9,622 nucleotides of DNA, taken from NCBI GenBank assembly GCA_002361535.1, contig DETG01000099.1, forward strand, positions 1-9,622, read 5' to 3'. Of the stretch, positions 1-6,262 are shown piece after piece. Origin of the DNA: Prevotella sp. UBA3294. Its GTDB lineage: Bacteria > Bacteroidota > Bacteroidia > Bacteroidales > Bacteroidaceae. A program made the position numbers and the translations under genes. Positions within the stretch are counted from its first letter, which is position 1. The number at the start of each line of letters is the position of its first letter. The notes beneath the pieces were generated by a model. The model searched no databases, was not told where the DNA came from, and saw only the letters and a program-made list of their open reading frames with translations.

Positions 1-576
1 TTCATGCCGTTCATCACGGAAGAGCTCTGGCAACATCTTTACGACCGCAAGGATGGTGAGAGCATCATGCGCGACTGTCTGAAGATCAGTGCCCCCACTG
101 CTGAGGAGATACACTTAACAGAGGAGATCGAACAGGTAAAACAAATCGTTTCTGGTGTCCGTATGGTACGTAGTCAGAAAAATATTGCCCCGAAGGAACA
201 GCTGGAACTGTTGGTGTTGAACGCCAACCACTTTGAGACCTTCAACGAAGTGATTTCCAAGATGGCAAATCTGAAGGATATCCAGGTGGTGAACGAGAAA
301 AGTGCCGATGCCAGTGCCTTTATGGTAGGCACCGATGAATTTGCTGTTCCCTTGGGCGATATGATCGATGTTGCTGCTGAGTTGGAAAAGGCAGAGATCC
401 AGTTGAAGCATTTGGAAGGATTCCTGATGGGAGTGAAGAAGAAACTGGCCAACGAGAAGTTTGTGGCTAATGCACCTGAGGCCGTCGTTGCCTTGGAGCG
501 CAAAAAACAAAGCGACTCTGAAGAAAAGATTGCAGCCCTTCAGGAAAGCATTACTGAACTCCGCAAAAAACTCTAA
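1..576 (+). CDS. valS: Valine--tRNA ligase (ValRS), C-terminal part, 5' end outside window
   Basis: This is the 3' portion of a cytoplasmic class Ia aminoacyl-tRNA synthetase that charges tRNA-Val. The reading frame is open from base 1, so the catalytic Rossmann fold (HIGH and KMSKS motifs) lies upstream and cannot be seen. The fragment begins with F-MPFITEELWQHL, a characteristic stretch of the anticodon-binding helical domain of Val/Leu/Ile enzymes. It continues through the MVRSQKNIAPKEQ region (about residues 53-66) and ends in a lysine/glutamate-rich antiparallel coiled coil (about residues 125-191, with AELEKAEIQLKHLEG and ALQESITELRKKL). That coiled coil is the ValRS-specific C-terminal arm known to contact the tRNA. 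The stop is TAA at 574-576. The next gene starts 10 nt later on the same strand, so the two may be cotranscribed. Family assignment is strong. The first in-frame Met at base 4 is not the true start. Confidence 0.95.
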   Translation, partial: FMPFITEELWQHLYDRKDGESIMRDCLKISAPTAEEIHLTEEIEQVKQIVSGVRMVRSQKNIAPKEQLELLVLNANHFETFNEVISKMANLKDIQVVNEKSADASAFMVGTDEFAVPLGDMIDVAAELEKAEIQLKHLEGFLMGVKKKLANEKFVANAPEAVVALERKKQSDSEEKIAALQESITELRKKL

Positions 577-586
577 AGGTTACAAT

Positions 587-1816
587 ATGAAGAAAGCATT
601 CCTGCTGCTCCTTGCCGTGTTGACCTTGGTGTCATGCCATAAGAAACATGATGAGCCAGAACCAGTCGTTGAGTCAGAGATGACCGTGCTGATGTATTTG
701 CCTTGGTCAAAATCCAGTTCGAGCGATAATATTTACTCGTATTTTCTGAAGAATATCAGTGGCATGAAAACGGCCATTGAATATAGGAGAGGACTGGGTA
801 GCAAAAAAGTCATGGTGCTGATAGCCGCTAATGAAAACCGAGCCTATCTGATAGATCTCAAATATCAGAAGGGGGCCTGTGTGAACGATACGCTCAAAAC
901 CTACACGAACCTCAGCGGAGCCAGCTACTCTTCAGTGGCAGGAATCACTTCTTTCTTCAATGATGTGAAACAGGAAGCACCAGCAAAATCCTACGCGTTG
1001 GTTATTGGGAGCCATGCCAGTGGATGGATTCCCGCAGGACAGGAGGTGTATGCCAAGCAGACAACGTTTATGGCCAGGGGGACACATAACAATGAAGATG
1101 ATTTCGAATGGGAGACCCGGTGGTTTGGAAACCCTGGCATGGAGACCTACCAAACGGACATCTCCACCCTGGCAACCGCCGTTAAGAATTCTTTCGGAAA
1201 GACTGATTACATTTTGTTCGACGATTGCTATATGTCGAACATTGAGGTGGCCTATGAGTTGAAAGAAGTGACCGATTACCTCATCGCATCTACCAGTGAG
1301 GTGATGTTAGCCGGAATGCCCTACGCTACGATAGGTTCATCGCTGCTCGATAAAAACTACAACGGAATAGTGGAAGGATTCTATGACTTCTACAAAGACT
1401 ACGTGGACGACAATGGAAATCTGAGGAACTATGGCACGATCGGCGTGACAAAGATCAGCGAGGTTGACGAGACCGTAAGGATCATGAAACAGATCAACAG
1501 CCAGTTCTCGTTTGAGGACGACCTGGATGACATTCAAATTCTTGACGGCTATTCTCCCACCATCTTCTTTGACTTGGGTGATTATGTTAAGCATCTCTGT
1601 AAGGACGAGACACTCTATCGGACATTCGAGACACAGATGTCCAGGCTCGTTCCTTACAAACGGTGTACAGAGATGTTCTTTTCTCAGCCCTCTCCAAGGG
1701 AGAAACGATTCATTCCTATCAATACGTTCTCAGGAATCACCATCTCTGATCCCACAGAAAGCTGGTGTGCAGTCAATCACAAGACAAAAACCGGATGGTG
1801 GGAGGCTACCCATTAA
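587..1816 (+). CDS. Clostripain-family (peptidase C11) cysteine protease, predicted lipoprotein
   Basis: Predicted secreted cysteine endopeptidase of clan CD (clostripain, PF03415), a family that cleaves after Arg or Lys. The 409-aa product starts at the ATG preceded by AAAGG. The frame is open further upstream to 461, but that part overlaps valS and would bury the signal peptide. Residues 1-17 form a lipoprotein signal (MKK, hydrophobic core, LVSC lipobox with Cys17), followed by a charged linker, so the enzyme should be anchored to the envelope. The core starts at EMTVLMYLPW (31-40). The catalytic dyad is visible as His143 in VIGSHASGW and Cys214 in FDDCYMSN. Asp212, two residues before the Cys, matches the S1-pocket Asp reported for the Parabacteroides merdae enzyme PmC11. 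The segment between His and Cys is about 70 residues, longer than I recall for PmC11, and carries Lys157 and Arg164, possible self-cleavage sites. It follows valS closely and converges with the DUF2461 gene. Substrate unknown. Confidence 0.88.
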   Translation: MKKAFLLLLAVLTLVSCHKKHDEPEPVVESEMTVLMYLPWSKSSSSDNIYSYFLKNISGMKTAIEYRRGLGSKKVMVLIAANENRAYLIDLKYQKGACVNDTLKTYTNLSGASYSSVAGITSFFNDVKQEAPAKSYALVIGSHASGWIPAGQEVYAKQTTFMARGTHNNEDDFEWETRWFGNPGMETYQTDISTLATAVKNSFGKTDYILFDDCYMSNIEVAYELKEVTDYLIASTSEVMLAGMPYATIGSSLLDKNYNGIVEGFYDFYKDYVDDNGNLRNYGTIGVTKISEVDETVRIMKQINSQFSFEDDLDDIQILDGYSPTIFFDLGDYVKHLCKDETLYRTFETQMSRLVPYKRCTEMFFSQPSPREKRFIPINTFSGITISDPTESWCAVNHKTKTGWWEATH

Positions 1817-1832
1817 TTAACAAGACTGGGGA

Positions 1833-2558
1833 TTACTCATAATCATCAACGACATTGTTGATGAAATCCATCATGGGTTTCCCCACCTTGAACACTTTTG
1901 CCATCTCACCAAGCCAGTGGTCATCTTCAAAGAAGGTATCGGGGACGCACTTCCAACAACAGTAGTCTTTCATCCGTAGGTACTCTATGAACTCATAATC
2001 ACGGGGGAAGCCGCTGGGCGCGGTTTTCAAGTGCATGATACCAAAGCCTTTGGGAGAGGACATTTCGTATTCCCCACCCTCATGACCCGTGGAACCTTCT
2101 CCGGGTCTTCCAAAGAAACTCAGAAACGTCTTGTTTTCCACGATCGCTCTCCATGCATCGATATTCGCCATTATCTCATGACGGCAGGAGGTAAGGATAT
2201 TCGTTGGTAGCCAATAGGTGCCAACGGCCAGCATACAATGCCCCGGCTCCAAGTGTATATAATAACCACCATGAAGGGATTTCTTTCCACGGGCAGAGAT
2301 ATAAGCCCCCAAATGTCGCTTGTAAGGTGACTTGTCTGGCGAGAAACGGGTGTCACGGTTAAAGCGGTAAGTACAGTCTTTCACGGTTAAATGTGCGATA
2401 CTCGGATCAAAGTCGGCAATTTGTCCTATTGCCTTGGCTATTCCAGCGTTAAAGTCTTTTCGTATCGCATCATATTCATCTTTGTGTTCATAATACCACT
2501 CACGATTATTATTGACCGCTATCTCACGGAGATAGTTAAGGATTCTTTGTGCTTGCAT
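1833..2558 (-). CDS. DUF2461 / TIGR02453 family protein
   Basis: A 241-aa protein of the DUF2461 family, widespread in bacteria and also present in fungi, with no established biochemical role. Family hallmarks are visible in order: an N-terminal helical segment with NNNREWYYEHKDEYD (about 16-30), the signature RFNRDTRFSPDKSPYK (65-80) followed by RHLGAYIS, a GGYYIHLEPG strand (97-106), and a C-terminal KGFGIMHLKTAPSGFPRDY (170-188) leading to EYLRMKDYC. There is no signal peptide or membrane segment, so it should be cytoplasmic. The ATG at 2556-2558 is chosen because the family normally begins a few residues before the REWY helix. The frame remains open upstream to 2699, but that extension lies wholly over nth in another frame. 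It follows nth by 16 nt and is probably cotranscribed with it. It converges on the C11 protease gene with 16 nt between the stops and no good terminator there. Confidence 0.88.
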   Translation of the reverse strand: MQAQRILNYLREIAVNNNREWYYEHKDEYDAIRKDFNAGIAKAIGQIADFDPSIAHLTVKDCTYRFNRDTRFSPDKSPYKRHLGAYISARGKKSLHGGYYIHLEPGHCMLAVGTYWLPTNILTSCRHEIMANIDAWRAIVENKTFLSFFGRPGEGSTGHEGGEYEMSSPKGFGIMHLKTAPSGFPRDYEFIEYLRMKDYCCWKCVPDTFFEDDHWLGEMAKVFKVGKPMMDFINNVVDDYE

Positions 2559-2574
2559 AATAGAATGTATGGGT

Positions 2575-3222
2575 TTACAGTTTTGAATGTTCAAGGTTCT
2601 TAGGACAGAAAAAGTCAAAAGGACATTGTTCACAATGGGGCTGCCGACTCTGACAGATGTAACGGCCATGAAGTAAGAGCCAGTGATGAGCGTCGGCACG
2701 GTCGTCCTCGGAGATATTCTTTCTGAGTGTCATTTCCACCTTCGCTGGTGTATTGGCCGTTGTAGGAACAAGTCCTAACCGATGACTGACCCGATACACA
2801 TGGGTGTCAACAGCAATGGCACTGCGGCCAAATCCCACGGCCTGTATCACATTGGCCGTTTTCCGTCCTACGCCAGGTAACTTTACCAGATCACTCATCT
2901 CCTGAGGAACCTCACCATGGAAGTCACTGACGAGCATCCTTGCCATTTCCACAAGGTGTTTTGACTTCGAATGAGGGTAGCTCACACTCTTCACATATTC
3001 GTAGATTTCTTCTGGCTCCGCCATAGCCATGCTATTCGCATCAGGGTAATGGCGGAACAGCTCCGGAGTAACACTATTGATGCGCTTGTCGGTACACTGC
3101 GCACTGAGCAGAGTAGCTACCAACAACTGGAACACACTTCCGAACTTTAGTTCGGTACTGACATGGGGCATGCGTTGACGATAATAATCCAGTACAAAAG
3201 CGTATCGCTCTTTCCGTCTCAT
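2575..3222 (-). CDS. nth: Endonuclease III (DNA glycosylase / AP lyase)
   Basis: Bifunctional base-excision-repair enzyme that removes oxidised pyrimidines and cleaves the abasic site by beta-elimination. The 215-aa product has the usual length and architecture. The LLVATLLSAQCTDKRIN segment (33-49) contributes to the substrate pocket. The helix-hairpin-helix LPGVGRKTAN (115-124) carries the catalytic Lys121, and Asp139 sits in AVDTHVYRV, equivalent to E. coli Lys120 and Asp138. The C-terminal [4Fe-4S] loop is complete with Cys190, Cys197, Cys200 and Cys206, spaced C-X6-C-X2-C-X5-C. The ATG at 3220-3222 is the natural start, because the family begins shortly before the YAFVLDYYR-type helix. 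It is first of an apparent two-gene unit with the DUF2461 gene. Its start lies only 14 nt past the terminator hairpin of the Skp-like gene, and I see no clear promoter of its own. Confidence 0.97.
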   Translation of the reverse strand: MRRKERYAFVLDYYRQRMPHVSTELKFGSVFQLLVATLLSAQCTDKRINSVTPELFRHYPDANSMAMAEPEEIYEYVKSVSYPHSKSKHLVEMARMLVSDFHGEVPQEMSDLVKLPGVGRKTANVIQAVGFGRSAIAVDTHVYRVSHRLGLVPTTANTPAKVEMTLRKNISEDDRADAHHWLLLHGRYICQSRQPHCEQCPFDFFCPKNLEHSKL

Positions 3223-3236
3223 AGGTATGGAGTGAA

Positions 3237-3270
3237 AATAAGGTGTAATGCATGCACATTACACCTTATT
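3237..3270 (-). terminator. Hairpin terminator of the Skp-like operon
   Basis: A perfect 14-bp inverted repeat (arms 3237-3250 and 3257-3270) with a 6-nt loop CATGCA. It starts 18 nt after the stop codon of the Skp-like gene on the minus strand. Read on that strand the hairpin ends in a short T-rich run (TTATTTT), as expected for an intrinsic terminator. On the plus strand the downstream side is also A/T-rich, but no plus-strand gene leads into it. The hairpin ends only 14 nt before the nth ATG, so it may also affect how much of the upstream transcript reads into nth. Confidence 0.8.
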
Positions 3271-3288
3271 ATATTATTATAGGGAAAC

Positions 3289-3894
3289 TTATTTCTTTGC
3301 CTCTTTTTTCTCTTCAGCAACAGCCTTGCTCTTATAAGCCTTGTTCAGACCATTGATAACATCAGCGGTGATATCATAAGCTTTGTCAGCATACAGAATA
3401 TTATCACCAGCCTTGGAGATGATCAGGGCATACTTCTTATTAGCATTGTAGCTGGCTAAGAAATGCTGGATGCTGTCACGCAAAGCGGTGTTGAACTTAT
3501 CCGTCTCAGCCTGGAACTCATTACCCAGACGCTGCTGCAGAGCTTGGAGGTCGGCCTGCTGCTTCTGTAAGCCGGCATTCACTGCTTCAGCCTGCTGCTG
3601 TGTATATTTGTTGTTCTGAATATCCTGTTGGAACTTCACTGCAGCAGCCTGAAGGCTCTGGCCTTTCTGGTTGATGGTGTTCTGGATATTCTGACTTTTC
3701 TTCTCCAGGATCTTGGTGTACTCCTTGCAGAACTTATACTGCGACATGATCGAGTCAACCTCAACATATGCAATCTTCATTTCAGAAGGTGCGCTCTCGG
3801 CAGTCTGAGTCTTTTCGTCCATTTTAGGAGCTTGATTGTTGCATGATGCCAGCACACAAGCTGCGGTGATGGCAAATACTAATGTCTTCTTCAT
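3289..3894 (-). CDS. Skp/OmpH-family periplasmic chaperone, predicted lipoprotein
   Basis: A 201-aa OmpH/Skp-like protein (PF03938). The family holds unfolded outer-membrane proteins during passage through the periplasm. Residues 1-18 are a lipoprotein signal (MKKTLVFAIT core, LASC lipobox with Cys18), unlike E. coli Skp, which is released as a soluble protein. A short linker leads to the first beta-strand MKIAYVEVDSIM (39-50). A long, Gln-rich coiled-coil arm follows (about 55-148, with NTINQKGQSLQAAAVKFQQ and QQAEAVNAGLQKQQADLQ), then the returning strands KYALIISKAGDNILYADKAYDIT (154-176), typical of this family. The tail is Lys/Glu-rich. AAAGG lies about 5 nt before the ATG. The frame is open upstream to 3981, but the extension overlaps the preceding gene and would bury the signal sequence. 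It is second in an operon with the small membrane protein and ends at the hairpin at 3237-3270. The lipid anchor may place the chaperone at one membrane face. Confidence 0.88.
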   Translation of the reverse strand: MKKTLVFAITAACVLASCNNQAPKMDEKTQTAESAPSEMKIAYVEVDSIMSQYKFCKEYTKILEKKSQNIQNTINQKGQSLQAAAVKFQQDIQNNKYTQQQAEAVNAGLQKQQADLQALQQRLGNEFQAETDKFNTALRDSIQHFLASYNANKKYALIISKAGDNILYADKAYDITADVINGLNKAYKSKAVAEEKKEAKK

Positions 3895-3929
3895 ATTACC
3901 TTTATGTTTTATTGTTTTTAATTTGCTTA

Positions 3930-4124
3930 CTAATAGGCTTTGTTCGCTTTCCGTGCTTCCCTGTCTTGATCCATCACACAATGGATTCCCCGCTCACGCA
4001 TGGCCTCGCTGTCATGAATATGCATTGAGGTAAACTTCCCATCCTTCTTGACAAGAAGTTTGATGCATAATAAAGCTATACTTATAGCAATTATTAACAC
4101 GGTAATGACGAGAGTTTCTATCAT
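3930..4124 (-). CDS. Small single-pass membrane protein, unknown function
   Basis: A 64-aa protein with one predicted transmembrane helix at about residues 4-24 (LVITVLIIAISIALLCIKLL), followed by a basic KK junction and a hydrophilic C-terminal part containing HDSEAMRERGIHC and QDREARKANKAY. The Lys-rich side directly after the helix suggests the tail is cytoplasmic, by the positive-inside rule. It resembles small proteins annotated only as membrane or secreted protein in Bacteroidales genomes. I know no function. The ATG at 4122-4124 lies about 40 nt downstream of a good Bacteroides-type promoter. The Skp-like gene starts 35 nt after its stop, so the two are very probably cotranscribed, which suggests but does not show an envelope role. 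Confidence 0.72.
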   Translation of the reverse strand: MIETLVITVLIIAISIALLCIKLLVKKDGKFTSMHIHDSEAMRERGIHCVMDQDREARKANKAY

Positions 4125-4166
4125 TTTTTGTAATTTTGCAAAAGCATTCTACGAATAAATCGGGTG

Positions 4167-4198
4167 CAAAGATACGAATAAGTGAGAGAATAAACAAA
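4167..4198 (-). promoter_or_regulatory. Bacteroides-type promoter for the membrane protein / Skp-like operon
   Basis: Read on the minus strand, TTTG (4198-4195) is followed after 20 nt by TATCTTTG (4174-4167). This matches the Bacteroidota housekeeping consensus TTTG ... TAnnTTTG with normal spacing. Transcription would begin a few bases further on, near 4160, giving a leader of about 35 nt before the ATG at 4124. It lies in the 175-bp divergent gap shared with pepD. Confidence 0.7.
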
Positions 4199-4203
4199 TT
4201 TAT

Positions 4204-4232
4204 TTTGCTTTTTCCGAACGAAAGTATCTTCA
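4204..4232 (+). promoter_or_regulatory. Possible promoter for pepD
   Basis: TTTG at 4204-4207, a 17-nt spacer and TATCTTCA at 4225-4232 resemble the TTTG ... TAnnTTTG consensus, with the last two bases off and a slightly short spacer. It would give a leader of about 60 nt before the pepD ATG. It lies immediately beside the opposing promoter at 4167-4198. Match quality is moderate, so this is tentative. Confidence 0.35.
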
Positions 4233-4299
4233 ACAACGTTAAAGATTTGAAATACAAGAATAAACCATCTATGATTCAACAACAAAAGAACAAATATCT

Positions 4300-5760
4300 A
4301 TGAATACAAGTGAATTAAAACCAGCTTGCGTATTCGAGCAATTCGCAAAGATTAACCAGATTCCCCGACCCAGTAAGCGTGAGGAAAAAATGATTGAGTA
4401 CCTGAAGGACTTTGGTAAAAGTCATGGATTGGAGACAGTTGTCGATGAAACAGGTAATGTAATCATCCGCAAGGGAGCGACACCGGGATATGAGAATCGC
4501 GAAACCGTGATCCTGCAAAGTCACATGGACATGGTATGCGAGAAACTGGTAGATATCGATTTCGATTTTGACAAAGATGCCATCCAGACGTATGTGGATG
4601 GTGAGTGGCTGACAGCCAAGGGCACCACGTTGGGTGCTGACGACGGTATCGGATGTGCCATTGAATTGGCGATCCTCGACTCAAACGATATTCAGCATGG
4701 TCCGATAGAGTGTGTCTTCACCCGTGACGAAGAGACTGGTCTGACTGGTGCAGAAGGCATGCAGTCAGGTTTTATGACAGGAAAAATGCTCATCAACCTC
4801 GATTCTGAGGATGAAGGACAGATCTTCGTATCGTGTGCCGGGGGCAGGAACACTACAGCCACCTTCCATTGTCAGCGTGAGGAGGCCCCTACAGGGCTTT
4901 TCTTCCTCAAGGCATCTCTGAAAGGCTTAGTGGGTGGGCACTCTGGTGATGACATCAACAAGAAACGAGGCAATGCCATCAAGATCCTAAGCCGTTTCCT
5001 TTACCAGACCCAAGAACGCTACGGACTGCGCCTTGTGAGTTTCAACGGAGGGAAGCTGCACAATGCCATACCTCGTGACGGTGCGGTCATCTTCGGTGTA
5101 GCCCATGATGTCAAGGAGAACGTCAAGGCCGACTGGAATATCTTTGCCACTCAGATTGAAGAAGAATACCATGTCACAGAAAAATCAATGCAATTCAGTA
5201 TGGAGAGTACGGAGGCAGCACCTGTGATGGATCTCGCCACAAGCACCAAGTTCATCCAAGCCATGCAGGCTGTTGACAACGGTGTCTTCGCCATGTGTCA
5301 GGACGAAGCTCTTGCTTGGATGGTGGAGACTTCGAATAATGTTGCCAGTGTAGAGACCCGTGACAACGTGGTGATTATCGTCGCCTCTCAACGCAGTAAC
5401 GTGATGAGTGCTCTCGACAACCAAGCAGCCACCATCAAGGCCGTCTTCCAGTTAGCTGGTGCTGAAGTGGTACAGGGTGACGGTTATCCTGCCTGGAAGA
5501 TGAACCCCAACAGTGCCCTCACCTCTTTGGTAGTGGAGACCTATAAGAAACTGTTCAACAAAGAACCCAAAGTACTGGGTATCCACGCAGGACTGGAATG
5601 TGGATTATTCTCAGAGAAATATCCCCATCTCGACATGGTGAGCTTCGGTCCTACTCTTCGCGGCGTACACTCTCCTGATGAGCGACTGCTCATTCCCACA
5701 GTACAGATGGTTTGGGATCACCTGTTGGAGATCCTAAAGAATATTCCTGCTTGTGCATGA
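4300..5760 (+). CDS. pepD: Aminoacyl-histidine dipeptidase (peptidase D, M20 family)
   Basis: Zinc dipeptidase that hydrolyses Xaa-His dipeptides such as carnosine and other unspecific dipeptides in the cytoplasm. It probably supplies amino acids from imported peptides. The 486-aa length is normal for PepD. The metal and catalytic residues line up with those described for Vibrio PepD, with a constant offset of about five: His75 and Asp77 in LQSHMDMVC, Asp114 in LGADDGIG, Glu144 and Glu145 in TRDEETGLTGA, Asp168 in INLDSEDEG, and His457 in TLRGVHSPDERL. The lid domain sits between, with GLVGGHSGDDINKKRGNA (209-226). No signal peptide is present. The ATG at 4300 follows an A-rich leader without a clear Shine-Dalgarno site and overlaps the stop of a 10-codon upstream ORF. 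The 3' end overlaps the start of the small lipoprotein gene as ATGA, so the two are translationally coupled. Confidence 0.96.
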   Translation: MNTSELKPACVFEQFAKINQIPRPSKREEKMIEYLKDFGKSHGLETVVDETGNVIIRKGATPGYENRETVILQSHMDMVCEKLVDIDFDFDKDAIQTYVDGEWLTAKGTTLGADDGIGCAIELAILDSNDIQHGPIECVFTRDEETGLTGAEGMQSGFMTGKMLINLDSEDEGQIFVSCAGGRNTTATFHCQREEAPTGLFFLKASLKGLVGGHSGDDINKKRGNAIKILSRFLYQTQERYGLRLVSFNGGKLHNAIPRDGAVIFGVAHDVKENVKADWNIFATQIEEEYHVTEKSMQFSMESTEAAPVMDLATSTKFIQAMQAVDNGVFAMCQDEALAWMVETSNNVASVETRDNVVIIVASQRSNVMSALDNQAATIKAVFQLAGAEVVQGDGYPAWKMNPNSALTSLVVETYKKLFNKEPKVLGIHAGLECGLFSEKYPHLDMVSFGPTLRGVHSPDERLLIPTVQMVWDHLLEILKNIPACA

Positions 5761-6134
5761 GTGTTATGAGAAAGAAGTTATCTATAATATGCCTGGCTGC
5801 CGTGTTGCTCACCGCCTGTGGTGAGCAACACAAGGCAGAAGGGATTATTGAGAAGTTCCTCGATGCCAATCTGTTAAACAATGATTATCAAGTAAGCTAC
5901 GGGAAGTTAGGCTCTACCCGTAAACTCGATGACCAGAAACTGAGACAAATGCAGAATGCATCCAATACAGATAAGCTCTTTAAACACCCTATCCACTATG
6001 GGGCATACGTGGAACTTGGTGAACTGCGATATCTCAAGACTACCATAATCCATGAACAGGATACCTTCGTACGAACGATCTACCTACACCCGGAACTAAG
6101 AGAAGATGGTGTAATGGCCGTCAAAGAGAACTAA
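5757..6134 (+). CDS. Small predicted lipoprotein, unknown function
   Basis: A 125-aa protein that I do not recognise beyond its export signal. MRKKLSIICLAAVLLTAC is a clear lipoprotein signal peptide (Cys21 counted from the first Met), so the mature ~105 residues should sit on the periplasmic side or on the outer membrane. The mature part has a helix-like start (KAEGIIEKFLDANLL), a polar middle (STRKLDDQKLRQMQN) and a probable beta-rich end (YGAYVELGELRYLKTT, TFVRTIYLHPEL). Two starts are possible: ATG 5757, which overlaps the pepD stop as ATGA, and ATG 5766, which gives the more compact MRKK signal. I prefer 5757 because of the coupling, but only weakly. A strong hairpin lies within the signal-peptide codons (5797-5838). 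The gene ends at the terminator 6133-6179. Being cotranscribed with a dipeptidase gives no firm functional clue. Confidence 0.8.
   Translation: MSVMRKKLSIICLAAVLLTACGEQHKAEGIIEKFLDANLLNNDYQVSYGKLGSTRKLDDQKLRQMQNASNTDKLFKHPIHYGAYVELGELRYLKTTIIHEQDTFVRTIYLHPELREDGVMAVKEN
5797..5838 (+). other. Strong hairpin within the 5' coding region of the lipoprotein gene
   Basis: A perfect 12-bp inverted repeat, GTGTTGCTCACC (5802-5813) and GGTGAGCAACAC (5820-5831), encloses the 6-nt loop GCCTGT. A further 5-bp helix, CTGCC (5797-5801) with GGCAG (5834-5838), stacks below a 2-nt bulge. It covers the lipobox codons of the small lipoprotein, 31 nt or more downstream of its start. No T-run follows, so it is not an ordinary terminator. 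Its role, if any, is unknown. Confidence 0.6.
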
Positions 6135-6179
6135 AAAAAGCGCTCCTGTTTGCGTATCACTACGTAACAGGAGCTTGTT
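6133..6179. terminator. Bidirectional intrinsic terminator between converging genes
   Basis: A 9-bp stem, GCTCCTGTT (6142-6150) with AACAGGAGC (6166-6174), is topped by an inner 4-bp stem CGTA/TACG around the loop TCAC. On the minus strand the hairpin is followed by GC and seven T residues (6139-6133), a very good terminator for the sigma-factor gene. On the plus strand, TTGTTAACCTT follows, a weaker tract that can serve the pepD-lipoprotein unit. The remaining bases to 6262 are A/T-rich and show nothing else I can support. Confidence 0.82.
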
Positions 6180-6262
6180 AACCTTAAAAACCTACCTATC
6201 GAAATTCGTAATAGGCTATATTTTAATACCTCTTTGATCTATATTGCTGCCAGCATGCAGAC

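Noticed and set aside
115..510. Minus-strand open frames under valS
   Set aside because: Antisense to well-conserved ValRS coding sequence with no recognisable protein features.
461..586. N-terminal extension of the C11 protease to 461
   Set aside because: It overlaps the valS coding end and would put 42 residues ahead of an obvious lipoprotein signal peptide.
1843..1864. 8-bp hairpin (TCATCAAC/GTTGATGA) near the protease/DUF2461 junction
   Set aside because: It lies inside the last codons of the DUF2461 gene, is A/T-rich, and no T-run follows on either strand, so a terminator call is not supported.
2559..2699. In-frame N-terminal extension of the DUF2461 gene to 2699
   Set aside because: The extra 47 codons lie over the end of nth in another frame, are unlike the family's normal N-terminus, and a good ATG is present at 2558.
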